64,000 nt of DNA from Tillandsia leiboldiana (GCA_029204045.2 CM055081.1:726265-790264), one strand, 5' to 3'. Counted from the first letter of the stretch, positions 23,139-35,449 are shown. The notes: generated from the sequence alone by a model not told the origin. Numbers and translations: made by a program.

Positions 23139-23735
23139 GCTCGATTTGATTTGATTTGATTTGATTTTTATCATAGTGTGAGAATTAATGTTTGATTTTA
23201 ATTTTAATTTTTCATTTCTTTTAGGAAAGTTGAGAGTAGAATATGTGTCTTTTCTTTTTTTTTTTCGTATTTTTTTCTCCCTTGTTTTAAGTGGTGAGCT
23301 GCATCAAGGCACCATTTTATTCGCCTTGTTGTTAGGTAATTGCATCAGTTGTGTTTGTTTTTCTTCTTTGAGAGCAAGGAGCTTGTTCTAGGAGTGTAGA
23401 GAGATGTGAGATTGATAACATATTCTGGATTTTTACGCGGATTTGAATTCGAATTGTTTTTCAGTGGATTTGATGTTCTAATGAAAGGTTTTCAGTGGTT
23501 GGTCATGTTCATTGCTTCTCTTCAAATCTGAGTAATTTTTTTTTTTAATGATGGCAGTAAGATTGTAGTGGATTGCACAGTTTTTGCAATTATTTATTTA
23601 CTAACCCTAATTTGTTGGATTTGTGTAGTGAATGTAACTCCTCATTTGTTCAATTCAAATAGGAAAAATGACAAAAGAAAATTCATGTGAATTTTAACAC
23701 TCTCGCTGCCGGTATCGATTGTAATAGCAGCGGTG
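23139..23735 (+). other. SCAB1 3' flank and presumed 3' UTR
   Basis: It starts with a (TTTGA)n-like microtract at 23140-23166. No further coding exon is needed, since the family ends at about this residue. The poly(A) site is not assigned. Confidence 0.5.
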
Positions 23736-24186
23736 TGTCACGGACTTAAGCTTTTCGCCTAGCAAAAATTCGTGTGGCACTCGTCTTCCTGCTCGAAGAG
23801 GACAAGCCTTGCTCTTTATTTGCTAGTCCGGACCTTCGCGCCTTACGACTAAATGTAAAAGTAGAGAAAAGAAAAAGGAGTAGTGGTTCCGCAGAAAAAC
23901 TAACTACTCTCTTTACTTAGAAAAATAACACTACAAGATACAACTCTCTCTTGTTGAATTGACCTTAGTCAATTTTTCTATTTATAGGCTTATGCACAAC
24001 TCACCCTCTAAGCCTATATTTATAATCCATGACTCTTGGCATTTTCTTGACATTAATGGTGGTGGTTGTAAGTCTCTTCACCTCCCCAATATCTCTTCGC
24101 CTCCCACAAATGATGTTGGGCCACCTTGACAAGCCCACTTCGGTTTGGGCTAGAAATTTAGACTAAAATTTTTTAAGTCCCTAACA
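23736..24186. mobile_element. Solo LTR, 451 bp
   Basis: It begins TGTCACGGAC and ends TCCCTAACA. GGTG is duplicated at 23732-23735 and 24187-24190. Its first 200 bp are the sequence found inverted in the palindromic unit at 2921-3200. There is no internal domain, so it is a solo LTR from unequal recombination or a detached end. Right after it, 24189-24240 resembles a fragment of the TGTTGGC-family LTR. Confidence 0.75.
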
Positions 24187-24240
24187 GGTGGGTCTCTTGT
24201 CGTTAGATTTATTGTGAATTACAGTCTTAATTTATGGTAA

Positions 24241-24731
24241 TTCAGAATGCACAAATCAAATTCACAACCAATATATAACTCAAGTTACATTAGACTTCCA
24301 TTTTATTTATTCTTGACTTTTCTTTCTAGAATATAGAACTCAAGTTCCACCCCACTCAATTTTTTTTTAAAAAAATTTATTAAATATTAAAACATAAATT
24401 TTACCATGAATTAGAATTACCTTTAAATAGTAACAAAATTTTTAATGATTTAATATGTTAAATTTTGTGAGAATAAATTTATCATTCACTTATATCAAAA
24501 CAAATAATAAAATTAAACAAACTAATCACACCAGCATTAAATTACACAGAAACAAACAAACAAAGTAATTATGTTTAACTTTGAGATTGTATAAATTATA
24601 TCAAAATGTCAGAAAAACTCAAACAGCACTGCACTAGAATCCAAACATCCCTAAATCATTCATTATTTGCACTTGCCTATCATCTCCTTCAGTTGTATAT
24701 GTTATTTTCCAAGTGATCAATCCTCACCAAC

Positions 24732-24763
<32 letters not shown>

Positions 24764-24794
24764 CATCTTAAATTTGACTACTTAATTTGTCATA
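24241..24794. other. 3' flank of the UGT gene
   Basis: AT-rich, with a T/A homopolymer hinge at 24731-24762. Presumed 3' UTR and terminator region for the minus-strand UGT. Nothing else seen. Confidence 0.45.
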
Positions 24795-26728
24795 CTATGA
24801 TCCTTTGCTACCCTTACAAGAATGCATTACAATATCATTTACAAAAGCATCAATGCTCCTCATTGAAGGGCCCTTCTCCTCCTCCAATGCCCTATGGCAC
24901 ATCTCCTTGAGCTCCCTTGCTCTCCTCCTCATCTCCTTGCTCTCACCATCATCCAAGTCCATCACCTTCTTCACAAGCTTAGCTACCACCTCCCCCCTAA
25001 CACAACCACCACCATCATCATCATCATCATCATCTTCTTCTTCTTCTTCTTTCAGCCTCAAGCCAACTCCCCACTCATCCACCACCATCTTGCTGTTAGG
25101 GTATTGATCCCACACCAGAGGATAAGTGAGCATCGGCACGCCCGCGTAGAGCCCCTCAAGCGTCGAGTTCCACCCGCAGTGCGTCAAGAACCCCCCGACC
25201 GAAGGGTGGCAAAGAACTCTCGACTGCTCGCACCACGGCACCACCATCCCCTTCTCTCCCACCACAACAACATCTTCCTCCTCCATGTGCATGGACCACA
25301 GGAAAGGGTGGCCACTCAACTTGAGCCCTAGGGCAAGCTCCTTGACCTCTTGCTTTGAGAGAGGGAGGAAGCTGCCCAGTGAGACATAGAGGATGGAGTT
25401 TGTGGGGTGGGAGTTGAGCCATTGGAAGTAGTGTGGTTGTGGGGATGCCTCACAATTGCTGGTGGTGAGGTGGGGGATGGAGGGGGCAATGGGATGGAGT
25501 GGGATGGGGAGTTTGGAGGAGAGGGTGGCTAGGGCATTGGGCTCAAGCTCATGGAGGGAGTTGAAGAGGATGGAGTGGGCACTGGGGAGCCATGAGATGA
25601 CCTTGAGGAATGTGGTGTGCATGCTTTGGCCAAAGCACAGGGTGGTGAAGTCTGGGAGGTGAGGGGATGAGCCCCTGGGGTTGTACTCCAGTGCTTCTTG
25701 CACCACCTCCTTCTTCCCTTCCTCACCTGTTTTCAACACATGCATGCATGCTGACACCACTAATTAGCTCACACTCCTATATCATCACACTACAACAAAA
25801 TTATGTTATAGGGACACATATTTGTGACACTTTTATATAAGTGTCCTATCTATGTTCCATCTATATTCAAAATTAGATTATAGCGATATATTTTTGGAAC
25901 ACATTATAAAAATTATCGCAATACACCCTAGCGACGGCACATATAGCAACACTAACCACAAGTGTCGGTATTTTTGCCAGCGATACTTTTTTTAGATTTT
26001 AAAAATACTTAAAAATGTCGCTATAGTATAATTTTATTATAGTGTCATGAGAATTAAGCAAGACACAAAAGTAAAAAAATAAATGAATACATAAAAGAGA
26101 AATGTTACTAGTAAGATTACAACACTTAATCCAAGGATTGTAATCTAAGATCTGCCAAAAATCAATTCAAAATCTGCTTCTGCGCGCTTCAAATTGAGCG
26201 GTAAAGTAAGGACATATTTGTTCCACCGAAGGTGAAACTTTTTAGGTTAAAGTGAACTTTCGGTTGAAGTAGAGTTTTCGTCGTTTATTTATTTCTGTAG
26301 CTGCGAAAGTGAAGCTCCTCCAATTTTATTATTTGTTCAACAAAAAGTTAATGATATAAAAGATATAACTCTCTATTCTGTCTCTTAAATAACTTGATGA
26401 ATAATAAATTATAATATAATTGTATCTCTATATAGTTTAAAAATATATTTAAAACAATTAAATTATTTTTTTTCGTACATAAATTTTAAAGAAAAAGAGA
26501 TACCAACACTCACCTAACTAATTTTTATAGCTTTCAAATATACAAACTTAGCTAAAAAAAAAATAAAAAAAATAAAAAAAATAAAAATAAAAATAAATAA
26601 AACTAAACTAATCACTTTTCATTACATTTTAAATACGCAAATTAAATAAAAAAAATTAATATAACAATCAAATATATTTGGATGAGAAAGGTGGCAACCC
26701 TATCCGAAAAACAAAATTTTCTGTAATA

Positions 26729-26759
<31 letters not shown>

Positions 26760-28927
26760 TGTAATTGACTTCAGTCCGTGATGAGTCGAGGTCAATTATG
26801 TTGTTTTAGGTATCGTTTGGATTGAGGATAAAAGAGAATGAGTTATACCAGGGATAAGTATAAAGTTAGGTATAAATTAGGTATAATATGAAATTGTGTT
26901 TGGTTGGAAATTAGGCTTATACCAGATATAAAAAAAAAAATGTTCGGTAATGATTGAAGAATAAGAGCAATAGAGAGTTGACTTTTGTGTTAAAAGATTA
27001 AAATATTTTTTTCTTTTTAATTTTTTTTTTAAATTAATATTTCAAAATTTATTCAAATTTTAATATTTATTAATTTTAATTTTTATAAAAATTTTAAGTG
27101 GGAAAAAAAAAGTAATTTTTAAATTTTAAGTGGGAGTAAAAATTTTAATTTTTAAATTTAAAAAAATTATAAAAAAATTATATAAATTTTACAATTTTAA
27201 AATTAATATTATGTTTTAAAATAAAAATAAAAATTTATACTTATGATTTATTAAAATATAAAATATAAAAAATTAAAATTTATAATTTAAATATTTTTTT
27301 AAAATTTAAACTTTCTAATTAAAAAAAAATAAAAAAAAACATAAAAGAAAGGGAAAAAAAAAAAAAAGAAAAAAAAAAAAAAAATGTCTCTTCCCAAGGC
27401 AGAAAGCAGTTCGAGGGGTGGGGGGAAGGGAATATCTCTCCTCCAAACTGGGTTTAACTTCGTTTGGGGGATATCCCATTTCCCTCCTATTCTGTTTTTG
27501 TTTGGGTACAAAGGTCCCTTTGTACCCAATCCAAACGCTATCTTAAAGAATACCTATGCTAGTTTCTCACGAGCAATACAATTTTTTTTTTTAACTAGAA
27601 ATATGAAGTTAACTATACTTCAAATTCGAAATCTCGAATATCAACTATCAAATTCTTTACCACTTACCACCAAATAAGAATATAAGATACAAATCTAAAA
27701 AAAAAATTTATTCAAAATACTGTAGTCCAGTTATTTTGTTTAGTCTATTTTATATGGAATAACACAGCAAGAGCAAAAAATAATAATAATAATAATAATA
27801 AATAATGATCAATTCATTTTGATATTTTTTTTTTAAAAAAAAAAAGAATGCTGCTCGTTTTATTTATTTTATTATTTTTAATATATATGACTAAAAATAT
27901 AAAATAATTAAATTTTTAATTTATTTTTAAATTAAATATGATTAAAATATAAAAAATCTCTCTCTAGATACCTACTCTTTCAATTTTTTTATTTAATTTT
28001 TAAAAACTTATATTTTACTCTAAAAATTTAAATAATATTTTTAAAAAATTATAACATCAATAAAAAAGGATAGAATATATAACCAAATTAACCGAGAAAG
28101 AAATATAACTTTTTAAAATATTTATTTTATTTTAAAAAATATTTTCAGTATAAATTAAAAAAAAAGTATATATATAATTTTTTAAATATAAAAATTATTA
28201 AAAATATAAAAAACTCTGACATTAATTATTGGAAACGTAAAAAAAAAATAAAAAAAAAAATAAAGTGAAAAATGAGTAGTGTGATTTTTTTTTTTTTTTT
28301 TTTTTTTCTTAATGTTATGAGTAGTATAGCAGTAGCAATAAGTGGGAACTTACACAATTCCTCCGTTCCATCTCCGAGAGCGAGGAGGGCGCGGAGCACC
28401 GCCGCGCTCTGGGGGAAGAGAGCGGCGGCGGGGACGCCCCTCCGCCGCGCGATCGCCGGCGCCCAGGGGAGGAGCGCGTCGGCGACGACGAAATCCACGG
28501 CGGGGCCGGCGACCGCCACCGCCGCCTCCGCCGGAGCCGCCATGTCGGTGAGCACGGCGCGAGCGAACGCCGCGTACGCCGCGCCCCGCGACCGCTCCGG
28601 GGGCAGCGCCGCGCCCGGGATGGCGCGGAGCCGGAGGAGCCCCTCGTCGCCATTAACGGAGGAGGAGGCGGAATTAGGGTTAGGGTTTGTTGTCGGCGTG
28701 GAGAGGAGGTGGAGCCACTCCGGGGTGAGGAGGAGGGTGACGAGGAGGCCGCGGGAGGCGAGGCGGCGGGCGAGGGCGAGCATGGGGTGGATGTGGCCGC
28801 GCCCGGGGAAGGGAATGGCGACGACGTGGAGGAGAGGGTGGGACGAGGAAGAAGAGGAGGCGCCATTGTTGTCGCCGTTGCTGCTGCTGCTGTTGCTGTT
28901 CTCGAGGTGAGTGGTCTCGGACTCCAT
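24795..28927 (-). CDS. Family-1 UDP-glycosyltransferase, UGT87A-like
   Basis: Exon 1 is 28927-28354 and exon 2 is 25726-24795 (minus strand). The GTAAGT donor and AG acceptor join in frame through one Cys codon, giving 501 aa. UGTs transfer sugar, usually from UDP-glucose, to small acceptors in the cytosol. The presumed catalytic His is residue 45 in PGRGHIHPM. The PSPG box spans residues 356-399 with exactly 44 residues, WCEQ at its start, HCGWNS in the middle (His 374) and WDQ at the end. C-terminal MRRRARELKEM is family-like. Oddities: a Ser/Asn-rich N-terminus (about 11-29), a very GC-rich exon 1, and an acidic run (EEEEE then seven D, then GGG) after the PSPG box, encoded by a trinucleotide repeat at about 25010-25052. 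The single 2.6-kb intron holds a CACTA and a Tourist MITE. Substrate unknown. Confidence 0.9.
25788..26044. mobile_element. CACTA-type MITE in the UGT intron, 257 bp
   Basis: It starts CACTACAACAAAATTATG and ends TTATTATAGTG. TCA is duplicated at 25785-25787 and 26045-26047. The interior wording ('gtgtcc', 'tcgctata') matches the copy at 2382-2619. It lies only about 60 bp from the exon 2 acceptor. Confidence 0.82.
26048..26808. other. UGT intron sequence, no element delimited
   Basis: AT-rich sequence with A-rich runs at 26550-26600 and (TTA)n at 26730-26759. Confidence 0.5.
26809..27542. mobile_element. Tourist-type MITE in the UGT intron, 734 bp
   Basis: It starts GGTATCGTTTGGATTGAGG and ends CCAATCCAAACGCTATC. 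TTA is duplicated at 26806-26808 and 27543-27545. The interior is extremely AT-rich with long A runs. It is close in wording to the copy at 41066-42517. Confidence 0.83.
27546..28353. other. 5' part of the UGT intron, AT-rich
   Basis: Only A/T-rich low-complexity sequence with (TAA)n near 27780-27805; the donor GTAAGT lies at 28353-28348 on the minus strand. Confidence 0.5.
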
Positions 28928-29049
28928 GGTCTTGGGATTTTGGGGATTTTGGGATGGGGATGGGGATGGGGATTATATTGGGCCATCTCCGACCCCTCCT
29001 TTTTTTTTTTTTCCTCTCTCCACCTCTAATATTAAAGTGAGTTGGGTCC

Positions 29050-29524
29050 TAGGATGTCGATGGGTACCGATAATTATAATTTTATTCGAATTCAAAATCG
29101 AATAAAATAAATTTATTTGATATTAAACGGATATAAATTTAAATATAAATATAAAAAATTTAAATTTGAAGAATTTGAATTTAGATATAAGTTTTAATTT
29201 TATTCAAATTTTAACACGAATCCGAATTAATTTTACATTATATAATATATGTGTATATAAATATTTGATATTATATTTAAATTTATATTTAAAAATTTTA
29301 AATTTAATATAATATATTTTAAAATATTGTAAAGAAAAAAATTTAATTATTTCGGATTTGAATTTTCGGATTCGAATTCGGAATCGGATTTTGAATTTTT
29401 TAGAATTTGGATATTGATTTTTAAAATCCGTCGGTTCGAATTCGGATTTGATAGTTGGTTAGGATTCGGGTTCGGATCCAGATTTTTAAAAATTCGTTCC
29501 GAATTCGATCCGTTGATATTCCTA
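29050..29524. mobile_element. hAT-like MITE, decayed copy of the 34692 family
   Basis: It starts TAGGATGTCGATGGGTACCG and ends TTGATATTCCTA. Repeated 'gaattcgaat' wording parallels 34692-35139. The flanking 8-mers TTGGGTCC and TTTGGTTG match only partly. It lies about 120 bp upstream of the UGT ATG, so it marks the edge of the UGT promoter. Confidence 0.6.
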
Positions 29525-30150
29525 TTTGGTTGGGCATGAATTACCGTAAAAATTATTTTTTATGCTTATTTAATTATTATTTTTTAAAAAAAAAAATTAT
29601 TTTATAAAAATTTTAAAAAATAGTATATTTTTATTTTTTTATTAAAAATCGATGAAAAATAAAAATTTAAGCACTGAATTTTTATTTTTTTTATTAAACT
29701 AAATAAATATATATATATTTTTTATTTCAATCAAATAAATATTGATAATTTTTTTTTCTACAAATCAAACATTACATAACATAAAATATTTTTTTCACCA
29801 AATTTTTATATCTATCGAAAATTATTTTTTACGATTTAACAATCAACCAAACACTCTCTAAGTCACGTTTAAAAAGTGCGATATTTGCCCTGCTAAACTT
29901 CAAATTGCTCCCGTTGTTTTACTTATTTTCATTTTGTCATTCTACGGATTCAAAAAAAAAAATACTTTTTTCTGTCGTTTGATTTTTATACTTATGATTT
30001 TAAATTTTTACTTTTAGAATTTAGGGTTTCAAAAAAATATTATTTTATTTTATATAAATTATTTTTGATAAAATAAAAATTAAATTGCTCCAAGGCAGAA
30101 TGATTACGTGCTCAACCAAATAGGCTAATTTGAATTTTACCCTATTTATT
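29525..30150. other. AT-rich intergenic, nothing recognised
   Basis: No open frame or delimitable repeat; long A and T runs only. Confidence 0.5.
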
Positions 30151-31090
30151 TTGAGCAATACTACCGGTATATTTCAGGCACGTTTGGTTCAAGTTATATA
30201 GCATTACAAGATTATGCCGAGCAATGCTATCGGTATATTATTTTCAGGCACGTTTGGTTCAAGTTATATAGCATTACAGATTATATCGGCATAACTAAAA
30301 TTTCTGAGTCGGATTATTACTAATATAGTATTATTGTGTTTGGTTTAATATAGTAATGTAATGTTAAATTACAGTGTATATAGTATTACTATATTTAGTT
30401 CAGTTTATAAAATTCAGTAATCTCTATAGTAAAATATCATTTTTTTCAAAATTACTTTTTATGGTCCTATTTAATTTTTTTATTTACTAAATCATAATAA
30501 AATATACTTCGTACTTATTGAATTAACTCTATTAATAAGAAATAAAAAAAAATTGCCAAATATGAAAAATAATTATTAAGTAAAAAATTAATTTAAACCA
30601 CCTATTTAATTTTTTTATTTACTAAATCATAATAAAATATACTTCGTACTTATTGAATTAACTCTATTAATAAGAAATAAAAATAAAATTGCCAAATATG
30701 AAAAATAATTATTAAGTACAAAAATAATTTAAACTATAAAAAAATAAATAAATAAATAATCATATTACATTATCAAATGGAGAGAAGTGCACATTGTTTT
30801 CTCGAGAAAAAAAATAGGTGATGTGCATCGGAGAAAGAGGCACACGAGAGATCGATGTGAGAGAGGGTGCGCGGTGTCGGTTGAAAAAAGAGGCACACGA
30901 GAGATCGGTGCGAGAGAGGGCGTGCGGTGTTCGTTGGGCGAGAGATAGAGGAGGTAATTTTACATACAGGATTGTCTGTACCCACCCATTCTCGGTAATA
31001 TTTTTGGTGTAATCTTACACTCACTTTTCGATAATATTGAGAGGATTGCCGGTAATCTTGGCAAGATAACTCGAAACGAACGCGTCCTTC
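30150..31090. repeat. Decayed TIR element with two internal tandem duplications
   Basis: The motif 'ggcacgtttggttcaagttatatagcattac' recurs in part at about 30177 and 30245 (unit about 67 bp). A second duplication has a unit of about 138 bp: 30464-30583 and 30602-30720 are nearly identical. The right side ends 'aactcgaaacgaacgcgtcc', a possible inverse of the 'gtttggttcaagtt' left end. GA-rich imperfect repeats occupy 30818-30950. Confidence 0.5.
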
Positions 31091-31099
31091 AAAGTAAGA

Positions 31100-31804
31100 T
31101 GTAATGATCCGGTCCATTAGTAATAATAATTCGTTGGGCCCAAACCACAGTTCAAAATACTTAAGTCTAATTATTATTATTAGTATTCATTGTCTCTTAT
31201 ATATCCAATTAAAATTTCATTCCCATCCGATGTGGGAGTATTAGGGTGTCACAAACTTTCTCCATTTTGAGTCCAATCACACACACAATCGAAAATCATC
31301 AGACCACCAGACGATGTGAGACTTGTCTCGCTAGCCTTGTCATCTAGATCCAGGCTCAATCGAGACTCGTCACACACTTCCGGTTAGTAATTAGTTCTGA
31401 TACCAAATGTAACGATCCGACCCACTAGCAACAATAACTCGTTAGGCCCAAACCACAGCCCAAAATGCTTAAGCCCAGGCTCAGTCGAGACTCGTCACAC
31501 ACTTCCGGCTGGTGGTTAGCTCTGATACCAAATGTAACGATCCGACCCACTAGCAATAATAACTTGTTGGACTCAAATCACAGTCCAAAATACTTAAGCC
31601 AATTATTATTACTAGTGTTCATGTCCATGTGGAATTATTGGGGTGCCACACCAAATGTAGCCTGACCCACTAGCAATAATAAGTTGTTAGGTCCAAATCA
31701 CAACCCAAAATATTAAAGCTTAGTTATTATTATTAGTGTTTATTATCGCTTATATATTCAATAATAATTTTATTTTCATCCAATATGAAATTATTGGGGT
31801 CACA
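31100..31804 (-). mobile_element. TRIM multi-LTR array (four LTR copies)
   Basis: Read on the plus strand: LTR a 31100-31253 (TGTAATGATCCGG...GGTGTCACA), an internal domain to 31407 ending CTGATACCAAA (inverse of a TTTGGTATCAG PBS), LTR b from 31408 cut short at about 31474 and fused to internal sequence, LTR c 31533-31650, then 5 bp (CCAAA) and LTR d 31656-about 31804. The element runs on the minus strand. There is no coding capacity. Arrays like this come from recombination between TRIM LTRs. Confidence 0.75.
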
Positions 31805-32432
31805 TAAGATATATATTTTACATTTTTTTTATCCAAAGGTTATTATTCTTTATATATTTTTTTTTGTATTTTATTAACAACCGTTTGGAATTTTATAATT
31901 CTTAGAATGAAAGTTTAAGATCAATATATTTTTTTTCTGGAATATACAAGTAGAATTTTTATTTATTTTTTGAGCTATTCTATTTGTTTATAAATTTTTT
32001 TGTGTTTTGTACATTCTAGAGTAGAGAGCATAGAGTCTATACTTTTTTTTTTAGGGAGTATAAGAAAAAAAAATTAAATTTTTTTGCTTATTTTTTTTTG
32101 GAGAAAAATAGCATGTTATTTTTTAAAAAATAATGCTTTTGTAATTTTGACACCCTACTAATAAGAGATATATATTTTATTAAGAGTGTAATAAGTCAAC
32201 CTTCATTTTATTACAGGATGAATGCACTCACACTACTCTATTAGAGGCAGACGAATGTGAAGCTGTAGTTTCATGGATAATTCCTAAAGATTGAACAAAA
32301 AAATTGAATTCCATAAATTCATACAGTACATTATTTCATCAAAATAATAATAATAATAATAGTATTAATAACTTGATGTTATTAATAATATACCCGTCTA
32401 GATCTTTATAAACTATATATATATATATATGG
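31805..32432. other. AT-rich intergenic, nothing recognised
   Basis: T-rich runs, (AAT)n at 32343-32365 and a short (TA)n at 32414-32430. No gene seen. Confidence 0.5.
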
Positions 32433-32837
32433 GGCTAAATTACAAAAATTTTCTTTGTAATATTCCGCTTTTTCACTTTGTCCTCCTGTCTTTTAAAAGC
32501 CTACATTTTGTCCCCTCGTAATTACTGAATTGTCTTTAGGAGGCAACAACGTTAACGGAGAAGATAAATTGACGAAAATGCCATTACCTTATATTGGAAG
32601 GAAAAGGTAATAGAGGAAAGAGAAAGGGGTTTAGACTTATTTTTCGTTATTTTTAAAGGATATTTTGAGTATATCCAATAATATTTTTTAAAAAAACTAA
32701 CGGTTCACTCACGGAATCATGACGGCGGGGGATAAATGTATATTTCGGTAATTACGATGAGGCAAAATATAAACTTTTAAGATAGGAGGGTAAAATAAAA
32801 AAACGGAATATTATAGAAAGATTTTCTATAATTTAGC
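32433..32837. mobile_element. MULE-type MITE, relative of the SCAB1 intron 7 copy
   Basis: It starts GGCTAAATTACAAAAATTTTC and ends with the inverse 'ctataatttagc'. Inner wording ('ctcgtaattactgaattgtctttagg', in part) follows 19511-19950. It is flanked by (TA)n, so the 9-bp duplication (ATATATATG versus ATATATATA) is weak. Confidence 0.7.
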
Positions 32838-32847
32838 ATATATATAC

Positions 32848-32878
<31 letters not shown>

Positions 32879-33547
32879 AATGCCATTTTGAGCAAGTCCT
32901 GTAATATTTGGAAGACAAAAAAAAAAAGAAAAAAAAAAGGAAAAAAAAAATTTCTTGCTCTTTAACTACTGACTAAGTAATCTCCTGTATTAAAAATTAC
33001 TTAGATAAATAGAATATAAATTTTACATTTTGTTTAATAAAAAAGTTACTAATTTTTTATTAGTCTTATTAATTTTGTAATATTAAAAAAAATTAATTTC
33101 TTTTCATTTTTAGATAAGTGAGTTAAGATTTTACATTCCCATGTAACAATTTTTGAGTTGGTGAGAGTAAGTTTTGCATTTACTGCAGTCTGCAGGGGTG
33201 GGGTCTGTGAAGTCTGTCTGTCAGCTGGCAGCTGCTGCTTAGAATATTTCCAGGATGCTCTGCCTGCTAATGTGGCATATGTGATTGATGGCAAGAGGTA
33301 CTCCTCAACAATGTCTACTCCATTATAGCAAAGCTATAATGAAACTTCTCATGTAGGGCTCATTATTGAGAATCCAAAGTTTGGTTTATCTAATAATACG
33401 CTCAATAATCAACTGTTCCTAGTGCAAGTGATAAAATATTTACTGGTTTATACTCGAGATCCGAGTTTGAAGGCACTAATGCTTCATATTTTCAGCTAAG
33501 TTTATTTTCAAAAATAAACGAAATAGATAACATACTATTTTTCTCTC

Positions 33548-33581
<34 letters not shown>

Positions 33582-34102
33582 GGCTCAATAAACCACATTT
33601 AAACTCTGAAAAAGAGTACACTTGTTTGACCATGACTTATTTTCAGATTGAAATTAATTTTTGATTGAGCTAAAATTTGTTTAAAAATTAGCATTAATTG
33701 CAGTTTTTTTTTTTTTTTTTCAATTTAGCACTTTAAAAACTTATAATTGATCAAATAATTTTGTAAACAATTTATTTGGTCAAATAATTCTATTTTAATA
33801 ATTACCATAAAATCTTAAAAACATAACAAAAATCCTCACAACTTATAAAAATAATAATAATAATAATATAAAAACGGTAAGCGATTCACCACCTTCCTCA
33901 TTTTTTTTTTCATTCATTGTTAGTTAGATAAATAAAAATTTAGAAGAATTATTTGGCGAATTTAAAAATTTTTTATTTACTTTATTAAAATATTTCACAT
34001 TAACACATACACATAAGAGAATGAAAAATAATCTGGCAATTAATTTTTAAATTTTTTTTTTCCCGCGATTGACTTCATCACCATTCAGAGAAAAATTACA
34101 TT
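32838..34102. other. Intergenic, microsatellites only
   Basis: (GA)n at 32850-32878, an A-rich block at 32917-32950, (TAA)n at 33547-33582 and a T run at 33703-33720. A GC-richer patch at 33180-33300 has no recognisable product. Confidence 0.5.
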
Positions 34103-34510
34103 CGATGTGGGACTATTAGGGGAGTCTAGTGTTCATGTCTCTTATAAATTTAATTACAATTCCACAATTCTATCCACATCCGATGTGGAACTATTGGGAG
34201 AGTCTAGTGTCCATGTCTTTTATAAATTCAATTATAATTCTATCCACATCCGATGTGGGACTATTGGGGGAGTGAGACTATTGGGGGAGTCTAGTATTCA
34301 TGTCTTTTATAAATTCAATTACAATTCCATCCACATCCGATGTGGGACTATTGGGGGAGTGACAGATCCGGTCCACTGGCGATAATAACTCGTTGGACCC
34401 AAAGCACAGTCCAAAATGATTAAGCCCAGTTATTATTACTAGCGTCCATATCTTATATATACCCAAACATATCCACACTCCTATCCGATATGGGAGTATT
34501 GGGGTGTCAC
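34103..34510 (-). mobile_element. TRIM LTR with an amplified end segment
   Basis: One near-complete LTR lies at about 34366-34510 (GATCCGGTCCACTGG...GGTGTCACA on the plus strand). To its left the LTR's 'ccacatccgatgtgggactattggggg...' end segment is repeated three to four times (34103-34365) at a spacing of about 75-110 bp. Same family as 31100-31804. Confidence 0.65.
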
Positions 34511-34691
34511 AACCAACTCAATAAGGAGAAAAGAAAAATTATATATAAATTGACCCTCAAATATTAACATCAACTAAGAAATAAATCAAATCCATACAAT
34601 TTAAAGCCCACAAAAAGAAAATAATCAACTTATACAATTCAAAGTCCATGAAAAAAGAATAAAAGATGGTAGGCAAAAACAATCACCCATG
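34511..34691. other. Short spacer, nothing recognised
   Basis: A-rich spacer with two diverged 'caatttaaagcccacaaaaag' type repeats. Confidence 0.4.
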
Positions 34692-35139
34692 TAGAGATGT
34701 CAATGGGTACTGATACCGAAATTTTATTGGAATCCGAATCCAAACGGAATGAATTTATTTGATGTTACGATATGAATTCGAATATGGATATAAAAAATAA
34801 AAATTCAACGGATTTGAATTTGGATATAGATTTTAATTGTATCCGATCCAAACCTGAATCCGAATCCGAACCCAAATTGATTTTACGTTATATAATATAT
34901 GTGTATATAAATATATGATATTATATTTAAATTTATATTTTAAAAATTTAAATTTAATATAATATCTTTTGAAATATTGTAAAAGGAAAAAATAATAATT
35001 ATTTTGGATTCAGATGTTTAGATTTCGGGTTCGAATTCAGATTTTGAATTTTTAATCGATTCGGATTTAGATATGAATTTTTAAAATCCGTCAAATTCAA
35101 ATTCAAATTTTTAAAAATTCGGGGCCATTGACATCCCTA
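34692..35139. mobile_element. hAT-type MITE, 448 bp
   Basis: It starts TAGAGATGTCAATGGGTAC and ends CCATTGACATCCCTA. CACCCATG (34684-34691) and CACCCATA (35140-35147) match at 7 of 8, the hAT duplication size. The interior is built from repeated 'gaattcgaat' and 'aatccga' wording. Confidence 0.85.
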
Positions 35140-35147
35140 CACCCATA

Positions 35148-35415
35148 GCTTGTTGCCCATCCAACTCCCGATCTCAAACCCGTCCAACTTAGCATGTCAA
35201 TACTAATAACTTATTAAATCCAAACCACACTCTAAAAATATTTAAACCCAAATTATTATTCTAATATACTAGTCATATCAAAGACTCACATTTTTCACAT
35301 TATCCAATAACATACATGTAGCACAAAACATAAGAGAATTGAGAAATTTTTTTTTAATGTATATTATTCATGTAAATTCATTCTTTTAGAGAAAAAAAAA
35401 TAAATTTTACTCTAA

Positions 35416-35449
<34 letters not shown>

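Noticed and set aside
24787..25662. Plus-strand open frames over UGT exon 2
   Set aside because: Antisense shadows of the PSPG-containing exon.
28671..28688. Telomere-like TTAGGGTTAGGGTTT in UGT exon 1
   Set aside because: It encodes the Asn/Pro part of the in-frame protein (NPNPN) and has no flanking duplication, so it is not a telomere insertion of the 6698 type.
28272..28986. Several long open frames on both strands around the UGT first exon
   Set aside because: They are GC-rich shadow frames of UGT exon 1 (His motif and splice donor fix the true frame); their proteins are Arg/Pro/Ser-rich without domains.
34107..34385. 92-aa repetitive open frame
   Set aside because: It is the amplified TRIM LTR end read in one frame, not a protein gene.
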